DNA from: Njordibacter sp028825405
GTDB lineage: Bacteria; Pseudomonadota; Gammaproteobacteria; Pseudomonadales; Balneatricaceae
Reading direction: 5' to 3'
Length of the DNA stretch: 64,000 bases
NCBI RefSeq assembly: GCF_047730065.1
Contig: NZ_CP159829.1
Coordinates: 372,001-436,000 of the forward strand
The notes below the pieces were generated by a model. It did not search any database. It was given only the letters and a program-made list of their open reading frames with translations, and was not told the origin of the DNA. Both the position numbers and the translations under genes were made by a program. Below are positions 51,808 to 61,585 of this stretch, in pieces (the first letter of the stretch is position 1; the number at the start of each line of letters is the position of its first letter).

Positions 51808-52587
51808 ATGTGTCGTTTAGCCGCTTACGTTGGCCTTCAAATCGCCCTCGAAAACATTGTCACAGCGCCTCAACATTCCTTGTTGTTTCAAAGTAAGGAC
51901 GCCTATGAATCTAAAGTGTCTACCAATGGAGATGGCTTTGGTATCGCGTGGTATGGTTCAAATCCTGAACCAGGCCTTTATCGAGATTGTTTGCCAGCCT
52001 AATCTGATGAAAATCTCTTAAGCCTTTGTCGCTTAGTGCAAGCCCCACTGTTTATTGCCCATGTGAGGGCATCCACAACAGGCAGCACTATGCGCGCCAA
52101 TTGCCATCCTTTCGCTTATCAAAACTGGAACTTTGCACATAATGGTCAAATTGGTGGCTTCTATAAAATGCAACGCTCGTTAGAATCGTTGCTTTCAGAT
52201 GAGCTGTATCAAGCTCGTCAGGGGACAACAGACTCAGAGCTATTATTTTTACTTTTGTTACAATTTGGCCTTTCAAAGTCGGTCGAAATGGCGTGTGGAA
52301 AGGTTATTGGCATCCTTGAACGCATGCGCACAAAAATGTCGATTAGTGAACCCCTGCGCATTGCCGCCGTTGGCGCCGATGGGTCAGATTTATTTGCCCT
52401 CAGGTATGCTTCAGATGCATACAGTCCAACACTCTATCGTTCGAGGAAATTGGATAATGGCGGCATTGCCATTGCATCAGAACCTTTAGACAATATAAGG
52501 CATAATTGGGCCCCTATTATGCCTTCTTGTTTAGTGCTAGTGAGCGCTGGTGGGGTAATTCAAGGCCTAGGGTTAAAAATTAGTTAG
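51808..52587 (+). pseudogene. Class II glutamine amidotransferase gene with an in-frame TAA
   Basis: An N-terminal-nucleophile amidotransferase. ATG 51808 encodes MCRLAAYVG with the catalytic Cys at position 2, followed by NGDGFGIAWYG. A TAA at 52000-52002 interrupts the frame after residue 64. The same frame then continues with SDENLLSLCRL, PLFIAHVRAST, NCHPF and FAHNGQIGGF, all expected in this family, to a stop at 52587. The intact gene would encode about 259 residues. Either this is a recent nonsense mutation or a base error. A GTG at 52036 could start a C-terminal fragment without the nucleophile, which should be inactive. Confidence 0.87.
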
Positions 52588-52686
52588 CCCAAACCCTAGC
52601 CCTATAGTCTGAAGCGATGTAAGTTTTTTGTTTTGATTTAGAACTGTAGTGAAGATTTTCGGTGTGTTTACTGTTTCTAACAGACA

Positions 52687-52714
52687 CAAAAAAACCGGCC
52701 TTAGCCGGTTTTTA
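52687..52714. terminator. Bidirectional terminator between the amidotransferase gene and rpsT
   Basis: AACCGGC (52693-52699), loop CTTA, GCCGGTT (52704-52710), with an A-run before and a T-run after, so it can work for rpsT on the minus strand and for plus-strand transcripts. Confidence 0.92.
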
Positions 52715-52728
52715 TAAACCCAAATAAT

Positions 52729-52989
52729 TTACAGGGCTTTGATTTTTGAACTTAAGCGGCTTTTGTGACGAGCGGCTTTGTTCATGGTAAAAATGCCTTT
52801 CGAAACACTTTTGTCCATAATAGATACGGCAGTTGTATACGCGGCTTGGGCAGCTTCTTTGTCGCCAGCTTCAATAGCAGCGATAACTTTCTTTAAGTAT
52901 GTGCGTGCCATGGAGCGCAGGCTTGCGTTATGACTGCGACGTTTTTCTGCCTGGCGAGCGCGTTTCTTTGATCCAGCGGAATTGGCCAC
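52729..52989 (-). CDS. rpsT: 30S ribosomal protein S20
   Basis: The 86-residue basic protein binds 16S rRNA early in assembly. It begins MANSAGSKKRARQAEKRR and includes SMARTYLKKV and a KGIFTMNKAARHKSRLS end, all typical. It is divergent from murJ, the usual arrangement. Confidence 0.98.
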   Translation of the reverse strand: MANSAGSKKRARQAEKRRSHNASLRSMARTYLKKVIAAIEAGDKEAAQAAYTTAVSIMDKSVSKGIFTMNKAARHKSRLSSKIKAL

Positions 52990-53233
52990 GATCTGGCTCC
53001 TATATAAATATAATAAAAAGCTTAAAATGAAGTGTTTAACACAAAACTTTTAGCAGGGTGTTTATGAGGTGCGAAATTATTCCCGTTTAGCCGTCGCTTG
53101 TCAACTTAGATTGAGTCTTTTTGTTATAAATAACAGCTCATTTTGGAGTTTTTGCGTTACCATGGGTTAAATCATCCGTAAACAGGCCAAATTAATGTAA
53201 CTTTGGCCTGGAATTAATCATACATAGGGATTT

Positions 53234-54820
53234 ATGAGTTCTTCTTCACCATCCAGCAGGCCTTCGCCGAACCTATCAAAGGACACAAAGGGTTTGCTTG
53301 GTTCTAGTCTTATTGTTGCCAGCATGACGATGTTATCCCGCATTTTGGGTTTAGCGCGTGATGTGGTCATTGCGACTATATTTGGTGCAGGTTCTCATGC
53401 AGATGCATTTTTTGTAGCCTTTAAAATCCCTAATTTCTTGCGTAGATTATTTGCTGAAGGTGCATTTAACCAAGCCTTTGTGCCCGTGCTTGCAGAATTG
53501 AGTCAACAAGACAACAAACAGTTACTGCGAGCCATGGTGAGCAAGGTGGCGGGCAGTTTGTTGATGGCATTGACTCTGATTACGCTCGTTGCTGTCGTTG
53601 CTGCGCCTGTTTTAGCCTTAGTGTTTGCACCGGGTTTTGCAGGAGATGGTAATAAGCTAGGTCTCACAGCAGACATGTTGCGCATTACTTTTCCTTACTT
53701 ATTGTTGATCTCTATGACGGGTTTCTTAGGGAGTTTGTTAAACCATGCTCAACGCTTTGTTATTCCCGCACTCACTCCTGTGCTACTTAACCTTAGTTTA
53801 ATAACTGCTGCTCTTTGGCTAGCTCCACAAATGCGGGTGCCAGTCATGGCTCTGGCCTGGGGTGTCATGGTGGCTGGTATTTTGCAATTAGCTTTGCAGT
53901 TGCCTTTTGTGGCGCAGTTAGGTTTGTTAGTTCGCCCTCGACTCGGCTTCACCGACAGTCGCGTGAAACAAGTGATGAAGCTGATGTTGCCAGCCATGTT
54001 TGGTGTCTCTGTGTCACAAATTAATTTGTTACTTGATACGGTGCTAGCCTCATTATTACAAACGGGTAGCGTATCTTGGTTATATTATTCAGATAGGTTG
54101 ATGGAGTTGCCGCTGGGTGTATTTGGTATCGCTATTGCCACGGTAATTTTGCCTGGCCTATCGAAAAGACATGCCGCGAAATCGCCGCAAGTATTCAGTA
54201 ATACGTTAGATTGGGCCTTGCGCATGGTGTTGCTGGTTGGTGTACCTGCGGCTATTGCTTTGGCGCTTTTAGCAGTTCCTTTGGTAGCTACACTGTTTCA
54301 TTATGGGGCTATGGGTGAGCAAGACGTATTGCATAGCGCCGCAAGTTTGCGCGCCTATGCCCTGGGTCTGTTATTTTTTATGTTCATTAAAGTGTTAGCG
54401 CCTGGATATTTTGCACGCCAAGATATGAAAACGCCGGTGCGCATTGGTATTTGGGCTATGGCCAGTAACATGCTGTTCAACTTATTGCTGGTCTGGCAAT
54501 TTGCCCACGTGGGTTTAGCGATGGCAACCTCTTTGTCAGCTTTGTTAAATGTGGTTTTACTAGGTCTGGGTTTATATAAACAAAAAATATGGCAGCCTTG
54601 TGCTGGATGGGGGCTGTTTTTAGGACGCATAATATTGTCGAGTGCAGCCTTAATGGGTGTTATTTATATGACTTATCAACCGTCACAAATATGGCTTGCA
54701 TGGGGATTATGGCCGCGGGTTGAGTACCTGAGTATGATCGTGATACTTGGTGTTTTGGCTTATGCCATAGGGCTAGTGTTAGCGGGACTGCGCTGGAGTC
54801 ATTTACAGGGACCAAAATAG
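53234..54820 (+). CDS. murJ: Lipid II flippase MurJ
   Basis: Moves lipid II across the inner membrane for peptidoglycan synthesis. The 528-residue polytopic protein has about fourteen membrane helices. MLSRILGLARDVVIA near the N-terminus and DAFFVAFKIPNFLRRLFAEGAF, with its conserved charged residues, are clear MOP-family MurJ signatures. The first 20 residues are Ser/Pro-rich and probably cytoplasmic. rpsT-murJ-ribF-ileS-lspA-fkpB is a conserved order. Confidence 0.96.
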   Translation: MSSSSPSSRPSPNLSKDTKGLLGSSLIVASMTMLSRILGLARDVVIATIFGAGSHADAFFVAFKIPNFLRRLFAEGAFNQAFVPVLAELSQQDNKQLLRAMVSKVAGSLLMALTLITLVAVVAAPVLALVFAPGFAGDGNKLGLTADMLRITFPYLLLISMTGFLGSLLNHAQRFVIPALTPVLLNLSLITAALWLAPQMRVPVMALAWGVMVAGILQLALQLPFVAQLGLLVRPRLGFTDSRVKQVMKLMLPAMFGVSVSQINLLLDTVLASLLQTGSVSWLYYSDRLMELPLGVFGIAIATVILPGLSKRHAAKSPQVFSNTLDWALRMVLLVGVPAAIALALLAVPLVATLFHYGAMGEQDVLHSAASLRAYALGLLFFMFIKVLAPGYFARQDMKTPVRIGIWAMASNMLFNLLLVWQFAHVGLAMATSLSALLNVVLLGLGLYKQKIWQPCAGWGLFLGRIILSSAALMGVIYMTYQPSQIWLAWGLWPRVEYLSMIVILGVLAYAIGLVLAGLRWSHLQGPK

Positions 54821-54935
54821 CCAAGTAGATGATCCTCTAATAGCCATTTTCTGAGTCGCAAAATGAGTCTGGTCTGTATATAATGTTAGGCTTACTTTTT
54901 GCTGAGGTCTGTAGCCTCACATTTGACGAGTGTTT

Positions 54936-55877
54936 ATGGAATTTATTCGTGGTCTTTACAACCTAAAGCCAAAGCATCGTGGCTGTGTGGCGACCATTGG
55001 AAATTTCGATGGTGTCCATGTCGGTCACCAACGAGTTCTGCGCCAAGTCAAGCTAAAAGCTATTTTGCAAGGCTTACCCGCAGCGGTTATTTTGTTTGAA
55101 CCACAGCCATTAGAATACTTTGCCAAGGATCAGGCACCGCGTCGAATAACGCGATTAAGAGAAAAATTACGTTTACTAGAGCAATATGGTATTGATCAAG
55201 TACTGTGCCTGCGCTTTGATACTAAATTACTCAGCCTGAGCGCCCATGATTTTATTCAGCAATTATTAGTCAGTGGATTAGCTGTAAGTCACTTTGTTGT
55301 CGGGGATGACTTTCGATTTGGCCAAGGCCGCACTGGCAACTTTGCACTCTTGCAAGCACAAGGTTTGAAACACAGTTTTGATGTGGAAAATACTCAAACC
55401 TGTGAACTCGATGGTGAACGTGTATCCAGTACTCGCATTCGTAATGCCCTGGAAGTTCATGATTTAGAGGCCGTAAGACGATTTATAGGCCGTCCTTTTA
55501 CGGTCACAGGCAAAGTCGCTTATGGGCAACAGTTGGGCCGTAAGTTAGGCGTGCCTACGGCTAATATTCGCTTGCAAAAACCGCGGCCTGCGTTGCAAGG
55601 TGTATACGCAACTTTGGTACACGGGTTATTAGACCAACCTGTTACTAGTGTAGCCAATATTGGTTACCGGCCCACAGTGGCTGGGGTTCAACCCCAATTA
55701 GAAGTTCACCTATTTGATTTTAGTGGTGATTTTTATGGTAAAACCATCAGTGTGGAAATTTGCCAGTTTATTCGTAGTGAACAAAAATTTGATGGACTTG
55801 CCCAACTGCAAATCCAAATAGGACTCGATATGCAAACAGCTAAAGATTTCTTTGCTGCTGCACCAAGCATCCCTTAA
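54936..55877 (+). CDS. ribF: Bifunctional riboflavin kinase/FMN adenylyltransferase
   Basis: Makes FMN and then FAD. The 313-residue protein has the adenylyltransferase motif TIGNFDGVHVGHQ near residue 20, VVGDDFRFGQGR, SSTRIRNAL, and the C-terminal flavokinase motif KLGVPTANIRL. ATG 54936 is chosen over an in-frame GTG six bases earlier. A TATAAT at 54879-54884 is a possible -10 for the ribF-ileS-lspA-fkpB run; its -35 is poor. Confidence 0.96.
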   Translation: MEFIRGLYNLKPKHRGCVATIGNFDGVHVGHQRVLRQVKLKAILQGLPAAVILFEPQPLEYFAKDQAPRRITRLREKLRLLEQYGIDQVLCLRFDTKLLSLSAHDFIQQLLVSGLAVSHFVVGDDFRFGQGRTGNFALLQAQGLKHSFDVENTQTCELDGERVSSTRIRNALEVHDLEAVRRFIGRPFTVTGKVAYGQQLGRKLGVPTANIRLQKPRPALQGVYATLVHGLLDQPVTSVANIGYRPTVAGVQPQLEVHLFDFSGDFYGKTISVEICQFIRSEQKFDGLAQLQIQIGLDMQTAKDFFAAAPSIP

Positions 55878-55907
55878 TTGATTATTATTTAATAAGTGAC
55901 CCTAAGT

Positions 55908-58700
55908 ATGAGTGACCATAAATCCACCTTGAACTTACCTCAAACTGACTTTCCAATGCGAGGTAACTTAGCCCAGCGTGAGCCTAAAATACTCAAAAAG
56001 TGGCAGCAAATGGATCTTTATAATAAGTTGCGCACCGTTGGCAAAGGCCGTGAACAATTTATTCTGCATGATGGCCCTCCCTATGCCAATGGTGACATTC
56101 ATATTGGTCATGCAGTCAATAAAATATTAAAAGATATCATTGTAAAGTCGAAGACCCTCTGTGGGTTTGATGCTCCGTACGTGCCCGGTTGGGATTGCCA
56201 TGGACTGCCTATTGAACATAAGGTAGAGCAAAAAATTGGTAAAGCGGGTAACAAGGTCACCCACTCTGTATTCCGTGAAAAGTGCCGCATCTATGCAGAA
56301 AAACAAGTGGCCGGTCAAATGGCTGACTTTGTGCGTCTCGGCATTATTGGTGACTGGGAAAATCCCTATAAGACCATGCGCTTTGAGACTGAAGCCAATA
56401 TTATTCGTTCTTTAGGTAAGATCGTCGCCAATGGTCATTTGGTTAAAGGCTATAAACCCGTTTACTGGAGTGTGGTTGGTGCTTCTGCCTTGGCAGAGGC
56501 CGAAGTGGAATATCAGGACAAGGTATCCCTATCCGTTGATGTGAGATATAAGGTGTTAGACCCCCATGCGTGGCATAAAGCCTTTGGAGTAGTGACTGAT
56601 TTGCCAACCTCGGTAGTCATTTGGACCACGACCCCTTGGACCTTGCCCTCGAGCCAAGCAGTGAGTATGCATGCTGAATTTGCTTATGTTCTAGTGCAAG
56701 TGAATGGCGAATGCCAAGTGTTTGCTAAAGACCTTGTTGCCAGCGCTATGGAGCGTTATGGCGTTAATGATTTCAAAATATTGGGTGAAGCTAAGGGCCA
56801 AGTGTTAGAAAATTTAGCGTTACAGCATCCATTTTATGATGCCCGCCAAGTGCCTTTAATTCTAGGCGATCATGTGACTACAGAAGCGGGTACTGGCAGT
56901 GTGCATACCTCTCCAGATCATGGTGTGGATGATTTTAATGTTGGTCGTACTTATGGCATTGGCACCCTCAATCTAGTCGATGACAATGGTGTATTTGTTG
57001 ATGCAGCGGGCGAGTTCTCGGGCGCCCATGTCTATAAGGTGGATGATCAGGTCGTTGCAGCACTAGAAGCCCATGGCACCTTGGTACACCAAGCTAAAAT
57101 TACCCATAGCTATGCTCACTGCTGGCGCACCAAGACACCCCTTATTTATCGTGCTACGCCCCAGTGGTTTATTTCCATGTCAGAAAATGGCCTGTTAGAG
57201 CAGGCTCTGGATGCAGTAAAAAACGTCGATTGGCACCCAGAATGGGGCGCAGCTCGTATTTCTGGCATGCTGTCATCAAGCCCAGATTGGTGTGTGTCTC
57301 GCCAACGAACTTGGGGTGTGCCCATTACTTTATTTGTTAATCGACACACTCAAGAACTGCACCCGCGCACGGCTGAGTTATTCGAACAAGTGGCACAAAA
57401 AGTAGCTGAACATGGCATTGATGCATGGTTTGATTTGGAGACTGCGGATCTTTTGGGTGCTGAGGCCGCAGATTATCAAAAAGTCACGGACACCATGGAC
57501 GTTTGGTTTGATTCAGGTACTACCCACTTTTCTGTGTTAGAGCAACGCCCCGAACTGCGTTTCCCAGCAGATCTTTATCTTGAGGGTTCAGATCAACATC
57601 GAGGCTGGTTCCAATCGTCACTAAAAACCTCTATTGCGATGCATGGTGTAGCGCCTTATAAGGGTGTGTTGACCCATGGATTTACTGTGGATGGCCAAGG
57701 ACGAAAAATGTCTAAGTCCATTGGCAACGTGATGTCACCGCAAAAAGTTTGTAATACTTTAGGGGCAGATATTATCCGTCTGTGGGTGGCCTCTTCAGAC
57801 TTTAGTGCTGAAATGGCCGTGTCTGACGAAATTTTGAATCGCACAGCTGATGCATACCGTCGTATTCGCAATACTGCGCGCTTTTTATTATCAAACCTCA
57901 ATGGTTTTGCACCTGCTGATAACTTAGTTGCAGTTGATGATATGCTGGCTTTAGATCAATGGGTACTGAGCCGTGCGGGGGAGCTTCAAGTAGAAATTGA
58001 GGCGGCCTATCATAGTTATAACTTCCATGCGGTGTATCAAAAAATTACTCATTTTTGTTCACAAGACTTAGGTGGTTTTTATCTAGACATTATAAAAGAC
58101 CGTCAATACACCTGCGCTGCAGACAGTCTTGCTCGGCGCTCGGCGCAGACAGCTATGTTTCATCTCATCGAAACTATGACCCGCTGGATTGCACCCATCT
58201 TAAGCTTCACTGCTGATGAGTTGTGGGATCATATCCCAGGAGCACGTGCTGACTCTGTTCAGTTAGACACTTGGTACGCTATCCCTCAGGCCAAGGTAAC
58301 CAATATGACGGCCGACTACTGGGCTCAAATCATGAGTGTTAAGCAGGCGGTCAATAAGTGTTTAGAAACGCATCGTAATCAAGGTGTGATTGGTGGCTCT
58401 TTGAGTGCTGAAATCACTTTATACGCAGCGCCAGAGTTACATGCTCAGCTTGAGCAATTGGGGGATGAGTTGCGCTTTGTATTGCTCACTTCAAAAGCTT
58501 CTCTTGCGACTGATCAAAGTGGTGGGGAAGAGACAGAGTGTGCAGGCTTGCGGGTTGATATACTCGCCTCGAAGCACATTAAGTGTGAGCGCTGTTGGCA
58601 CCATCGCCCAGATGTAGGTGTGGTTGCTGAAGAGCCAGAACTTTGCAGTCGTTGTGTTGATAATGTGAGTGGTGATGGTGAGGTACGTCACTTTGCCTAA
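55908..58700 (+). CDS. ileS: Isoleucyl-tRNA synthetase
   Basis: Class I synthetase of 930 residues with editing domain. The N-terminus SDHKSTLNLPQTDFPMRGNL matches the family. HIGH motif in GDIHIGHAVNKI, KMSKS in GRKMSKSIGN, and a C-terminal zinc site formed by CERC and CSRC. ATG 55908 is preferred to the in-frame GTG at 55896. The lspA start follows the stop at once. Confidence 0.98.
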   Translation: MSDHKSTLNLPQTDFPMRGNLAQREPKILKKWQQMDLYNKLRTVGKGREQFILHDGPPYANGDIHIGHAVNKILKDIIVKSKTLCGFDAPYVPGWDCHGLPIEHKVEQKIGKAGNKVTHSVFREKCRIYAEKQVAGQMADFVRLGIIGDWENPYKTMRFETEANIIRSLGKIVANGHLVKGYKPVYWSVVGASALAEAEVEYQDKVSLSVDVRYKVLDPHAWHKAFGVVTDLPTSVVIWTTTPWTLPSSQAVSMHAEFAYVLVQVNGECQVFAKDLVASAMERYGVNDFKILGEAKGQVLENLALQHPFYDARQVPLILGDHVTTEAGTGSVHTSPDHGVDDFNVGRTYGIGTLNLVDDNGVFVDAAGEFSGAHVYKVDDQVVAALEAHGTLVHQAKITHSYAHCWRTKTPLIYRATPQWFISMSENGLLEQALDAVKNVDWHPEWGAARISGMLSSSPDWCVSRQRTWGVPITLFVNRHTQELHPRTAELFEQVAQKVAEHGIDAWFDLETADLLGAEAADYQKVTDTMDVWFDSGTTHFSVLEQRPELRFPADLYLEGSDQHRGWFQSSLKTSIAMHGVAPYKGVLTHGFTVDGQGRKMSKSIGNVMSPQKVCNTLGADIIRLWVASSDFSAEMAVSDEILNRTADAYRRIRNTARFLLSNLNGFAPADNLVAVDDMLALDQWVLSRAGELQVEIEAAYHSYNFHAVYQKITHFCSQDLGGFYLDIIKDRQYTCAADSLARRSAQTAMFHLIETMTRWIAPILSFTADELWDHIPGARADSVQLDTWYAIPQAKVTNMTADYWAQIMSVKQAVNKCLETHRNQGVIGGSLSAEITLYAAPELHAQLEQLGDELRFVLLTSKASLATDQSGGEETECAGLRVDILASKHIKCERCWHHRPDVGVVAEEPELCSRCVDNVSGDGEVRHFA

Positions 58701-58701
58701 G

Positions 58702-59202
58702 GTGCTAAAAACGTCAGCCTTGAAGCGTTTCATATGGTTAATCATGGTGCTATGGGTTTTGGATCTATACATCAAATGGCTCATCAGCCAGCATTTTAAC
58801 TATGCAGAAAGGCTCAATATGCTGCCTTTTTTTGACCTTATTTTAGTGCACAATAAGGGAGCTGCCTTTAGTTTTTTAGCCTCGCAGCCAGGCTGGCAAA
58901 GGTGGTTTTTTTCCATTATCGCCTTGGGCATTAGTATATGGCTCATCATGTGGTTAAGACGTACGCCTAAACATCAAACTTTATTGGGGCTGAGCTTAAG
59001 CTTGGTATTGGCGGGTGCTCTTGGCAATTTGGTTGACCGTTTAGTTAACGGTTATGTAGTCGATTACCTTTTGGTTTATTACCCACCTTATTACTTCCCA
59101 GCATTTAATTTGGCAGATAGTGTCATTTTTATAGGAGTGGTGGGTTTATTTATAGATTTTTGGCAAACAGAAAAGGCAGCAAAGCGTGACTCAGAGCATT
59201 AA
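58702..59202 (+). CDS. lspA: Lipoprotein signal peptidase
   Basis: Inner-membrane aspartic protease that cleaves prolipoproteins. The 166-residue protein has four membrane segments, the conserved Asn in VHNKGAAFSFL, and the two catalytic Asp residues in GNLVDRL and FNLADS. GTG 58702 immediately follows the ileS stop and gives the family N-terminus; ATG 58675 inside ileS is a less likely alternative. The end overlaps fkpB by 17 bases. Confidence 0.95.
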   Translation: MLKTSALKRFIWLIMVLWVLDLYIKWLISQHFNYAERLNMLPFFDLILVHNKGAAFSFLASQPGWQRWFFSIIALGISIWLIMWLRRTPKHQTLLGLSLSLVLAGALGNLVDRLVNGYVVDYLLVYYPPYYFPAFNLADSVIFIGVVGLFIDFWQTEKAAKRDSEH

Positions 59203-59617
59203 CGCGTCATCCCATTTGAAATTAAATTTCGCCTTACATCATGCTAATGGTGCCACCATAGACAGTACCTTTGATAAAGCTCCTGTGGAACTTACTATTG
59301 GTGATGGTAATTTACTGGCTGGTTTTGAGGCCTGTTTGATCGGGCTGATGGTAGGTGATCACAAAACCTTTACTGTGGCTCCAGAAAATGGCTTTGGCCA
59401 ACACAATCCTGCTAACTTACAAACCCTTAAGCGGCACCAATTTGGCCCTGACATGGTGCTAGAGCAGGGACTTGTTGTGAGTTTCTCTGATGCTGCTAAC
59501 ACGGAGTTACCAGGGGTCGTAAAAACCATCGATGGCGATGAAGTAGTAATGGATTTCAATCACCCATTAGCAGGTGTGGAACTCAAATTCGAAGTGCAAA
59601 TTATCACTGTCCAGTGA
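59186..59617 (+). CDS. fkpB: FKBP-type peptidyl-prolyl isomerase FkpB/SlpA
   Basis: A SlyD-like FKBP of 143 residues with the inserted IF chaperone domain: IDSTFDKAPVELTIGDGNLLAGFEACLIGL at the N-terminus (split over the FKBP core), then ENGFGQHNPANLQTL and VVMDFNHPLAGVELKFEV. Start GTG 59186 lies inside lspA. In relatives ispH is next; here the minor-pilin cluster follows after 106 bases. Confidence 0.93.
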   Translation: MTQSINASSHLKLNFALHHANGATIDSTFDKAPVELTIGDGNLLAGFEACLIGLMVGDHKTFTVAPENGFGQHNPANLQTLKRHQFGPDMVLEQGLVVSFSDAANTELPGVVKTIDGDEVVMDFNHPLAGVELKFEVQIITVQ

Positions 59618-59723
59618 CATTGGCCCCTAAAAACATAAGGTGCTCCTATTTGCAAAGCATGACCATACGAGATAATTTAGCAAACTGAGCTACACTTAGA
59701 CAGCAGCCAATAAGGATGTTGTC

Positions 59724-60257
59724 ATGCGCTTACTCCAATTTCAGTTAAAATATTCCTGTGTTTGTTCCGCTTGGAGCTTACTTGAACTGCTGATTGTTTT
59801 GGCTCTCATGGCTATTTTGGTCTCCCTAGGCCTCCCTCAAATTTACTCTGCCTGGCATCTGCAATCTTTGCATGATGAACGTCAAAAGTTAGCCCACCAA
59901 ATTCGTTTTGCCCGCTTAACGAGTTTACAAAAAAGCGCCAAGGTGAGCTTATGCTGGTCTCAGGTGTGTGGTTCGCCAGCAGGTTTTTTGGTCTACCTAG
60001 ATGCGAATAAAGATGGCCTCTGGCAAGCCTCAGAAACCCCTTTATCACAATGGCAAATAAACAAGCGTCTATCTTTTCGGTTTAACCGTGGCCACCAAGT
60101 TAGTTTTAATCACGCAGGTAATACGGCCCAATCTGGCACCATGGTTCTGTGCCTTGCTAAGGTTAATTACGCCGCTGATCATCAACAAACTTTGGGTTAC
60201 GCATTAGTTATATCATCAAGTGGGCGAGTGCGAAAAACGACAGCGCCATGCATTTAG
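59724..60257 (+). CDS. fimT: Minor pilin, FimT/GspH type
   Basis: A type IV prepilin-like protein of 177 residues. The processing site reads SA|WSLLELLIVLALMAILV: the family Glu at +5 is kept, but the usual Gly at -1 is Ala. The hydrophobic helix is followed by a globular domain with four cysteines. It opens a five-gene minor-pilin cluster in tight overlap. The gene name is by position and type. Confidence 0.85.
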   Translation: MRLLQFQLKYSCVCSAWSLLELLIVLALMAILVSLGLPQIYSAWHLQSLHDERQKLAHQIRFARLTSLQKSAKVSLCWSQVCGSPAGFLVYLDANKDGLWQASETPLSQWQINKRLSFRFNRGHQVSFNHAGNTAQSGTMVLCLAKVNYAADHQQTLGYALVISSSGRVRKTTAPCI

Positions 60258-60751
60258 GTCAACTGCCAATCAATCAAAAAAACCACCACAATGGTCGTCA
60301 ATATGGCTTGGCACTGATCGAAGTACTGTTAAGCCTAAGTTTGTCTAGCGTGATGTTTTTATTACTTTTTATAGCTCAAAGTCATAGTCAAAAAGTGCTC
60401 ATTTACAGTCAGCAACTGCATTATGCTAATCGCCTATTAGATCAAGTAGTCAAGCAGGTATGGGCCTATCCCAACCACTATCAATGGCTAGACGGTAAAT
60501 CAATGGCAACGCTCACAGGCTGCTTAAATGGCAGCTACTGTAGTCCAATAGCAATGGCTCAAGCGTGGGCGAGCCATTGGCAATCGAAATTGCAGCTACT
60601 ACCTAATGCTGAACTTCACATAAAATGCGCTCACAGATGCAGCAGTGGTGGGGTGTTGGTTGTCCAATTAAGGTGGTCTCAAGCACTTGCGGGAGTGGTG
60701 GGTCAATGCCCGACGGAGGTCGTGTGTGTGTCCATAAAAATGGCCCTCTAA
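60248..60751 (+). CDS. pilV: Minor pilin PilV-like
   Basis: The 167-residue prepilin has the processing site YG|LALIEVLLSLSL with Glu at +5 and an extended leader of about 20 polar residues. The C-terminal domain carries several Cys pairs. ATG 60248 overlaps the fimT stop by ten bases. Order and site type fit PilV, which helps initiate type IV pili. Confidence 0.82.
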   Translation: MHLGQLPINQKNHHNGRQYGLALIEVLLSLSLSSVMFLLLFIAQSHSQKVLIYSQQLHYANRLLDQVVKQVWAYPNHYQWLDGKSMATLTGCLNGSYCSPIAMAQAWASHWQSKLQLLPNAELHIKCAHRCSSGGVLVVQLRWSQALAGVVGQCPTEVVCVSIKMAL

Positions 60752-61353
60752 CGGCATCTGACAGTTTATACGGCTTTACCCTTTTAGAAATGGTGCTCAG
60801 CCTGGCCTTTGCAGGGCTAATTATGGTGGCCATTATGGCCAGTTTAGTGCAGTTTAATGAACATAAATTATTGGCCCAGGTAGTCGTCAAAGCGCAATCC
60901 CAAAGTCAGTTGGCGGTAGCTCAACTACTCACTGACTGGCGTAATTTATGTGGTGCTGGGGTGACCCATGGTAATGGTCAAAAAATCACCCTAATGCGTT
61001 CCTATCAAGGCCGCTGTGTGCCTTATGAATATGCCCATAACGCTCGTGCACACGGCCTAACACGGCGCAGACATGGTGGCCGATCGAGTGGCTTTTTAGC
61101 AAACATTGAAGCGATAGACCTGTCTTTTGGCATAGATAGTGATCAAGACTGCCAAATTGATCAGTGGCGTCCGAGTTATCAAATTAATGGGTTAGTAAAA
61201 TTACATCAAGTGAGGGTCAGTTTACAGTTAAGGTTTGGAGCAAGTCGACAGTTAAGAGCGCTAGGGAACAGTCAGTGGGAATGGCATGGAGAAGATGAAG
61301 TGGTGCTGCATAGAGTGATGTTTATTTGGCGTTTAGATCATGTGTGTGCCTAA
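60706..61353 (+). CDS. pilW: Minor pilin PilW-like
   Basis: The 215-residue prepilin has the site YG|FTLLEMVLSLAFAGLIMV, the canonical Gly/Phe/Glu pattern. The start is set at ATG 60706, overlapping pilV by 46 bases; the frame is open from 60625, and a start closer to the processing site is also possible. It overlaps the next gene by 14 bases. Confidence 0.8.
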   Translation: MPDGGRVCVHKNGPLTASDSLYGFTLLEMVLSLAFAGLIMVAIMASLVQFNEHKLLAQVVVKAQSQSQLAVAQLLTDWRNLCGAGVTHGNGQKITLMRSYQGRCVPYEYAHNARAHGLTRRRHGGRSSGFLANIEAIDLSFGIDSDQDCQIDQWRPSYQINGLVKLHQVRVSLQLRFGASRQLRALGNSQWEWHGEDEVVLHRVMFIWRLDHVCA

Positions 61354-61585
61354 CCCACCAAGCTTTGTTCCCCATTTAATGCCATGCTGTCGATATTCAC
61401 AACAGGGTTGGTTGTTATTAACTGTAGTGATGGTGATATTGTTGGTTGCTGTCGGTGTGGTGATGTTAATGTCACAGGCGCATTTGAGTTTGCGTATGAC
61501 AAGACAAGAGCATCAGGCAATCCAACAAACGGTCAACAAATGGCCGCCCTTGCTTCAGCATCGGGTGTATGTCGATGCGCCGTGA
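61340..61585 (+). CDS. Very short PilX-like minor pilin
   Basis: Only 81 residues. The segment QG|WLLLTVVMVILLVAVGVVML followed by RMTRQEHQAIQQ matches the N-terminal helix and start of the globular domain of PilX proteins, which usually have 150-200 residues. Position +5 is Thr, not Glu, as often in PilX/GspK types. The gene is either a truncated PilX or a minimal form; it still overlaps both neighbours, which argues for a translated gene. Confidence 0.65.
   Translation: MCVPNPPSFVPHLMPCCRYSQQGWLLLTVVMVILLVAVGVVMLMSQAHLSLRMTRQEHQAIQQTVNKWPPLLQHRVYVDAP

Noticed and set aside
52000..52002. UAA recoding as an explanation for the two in-frame stops
   Set aside because: TAA ends many intact genes in this window (for example eno, surE, rpoS), no recoding element is visible, and the two contexts share no motif. 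Mutation or base error is simpler.
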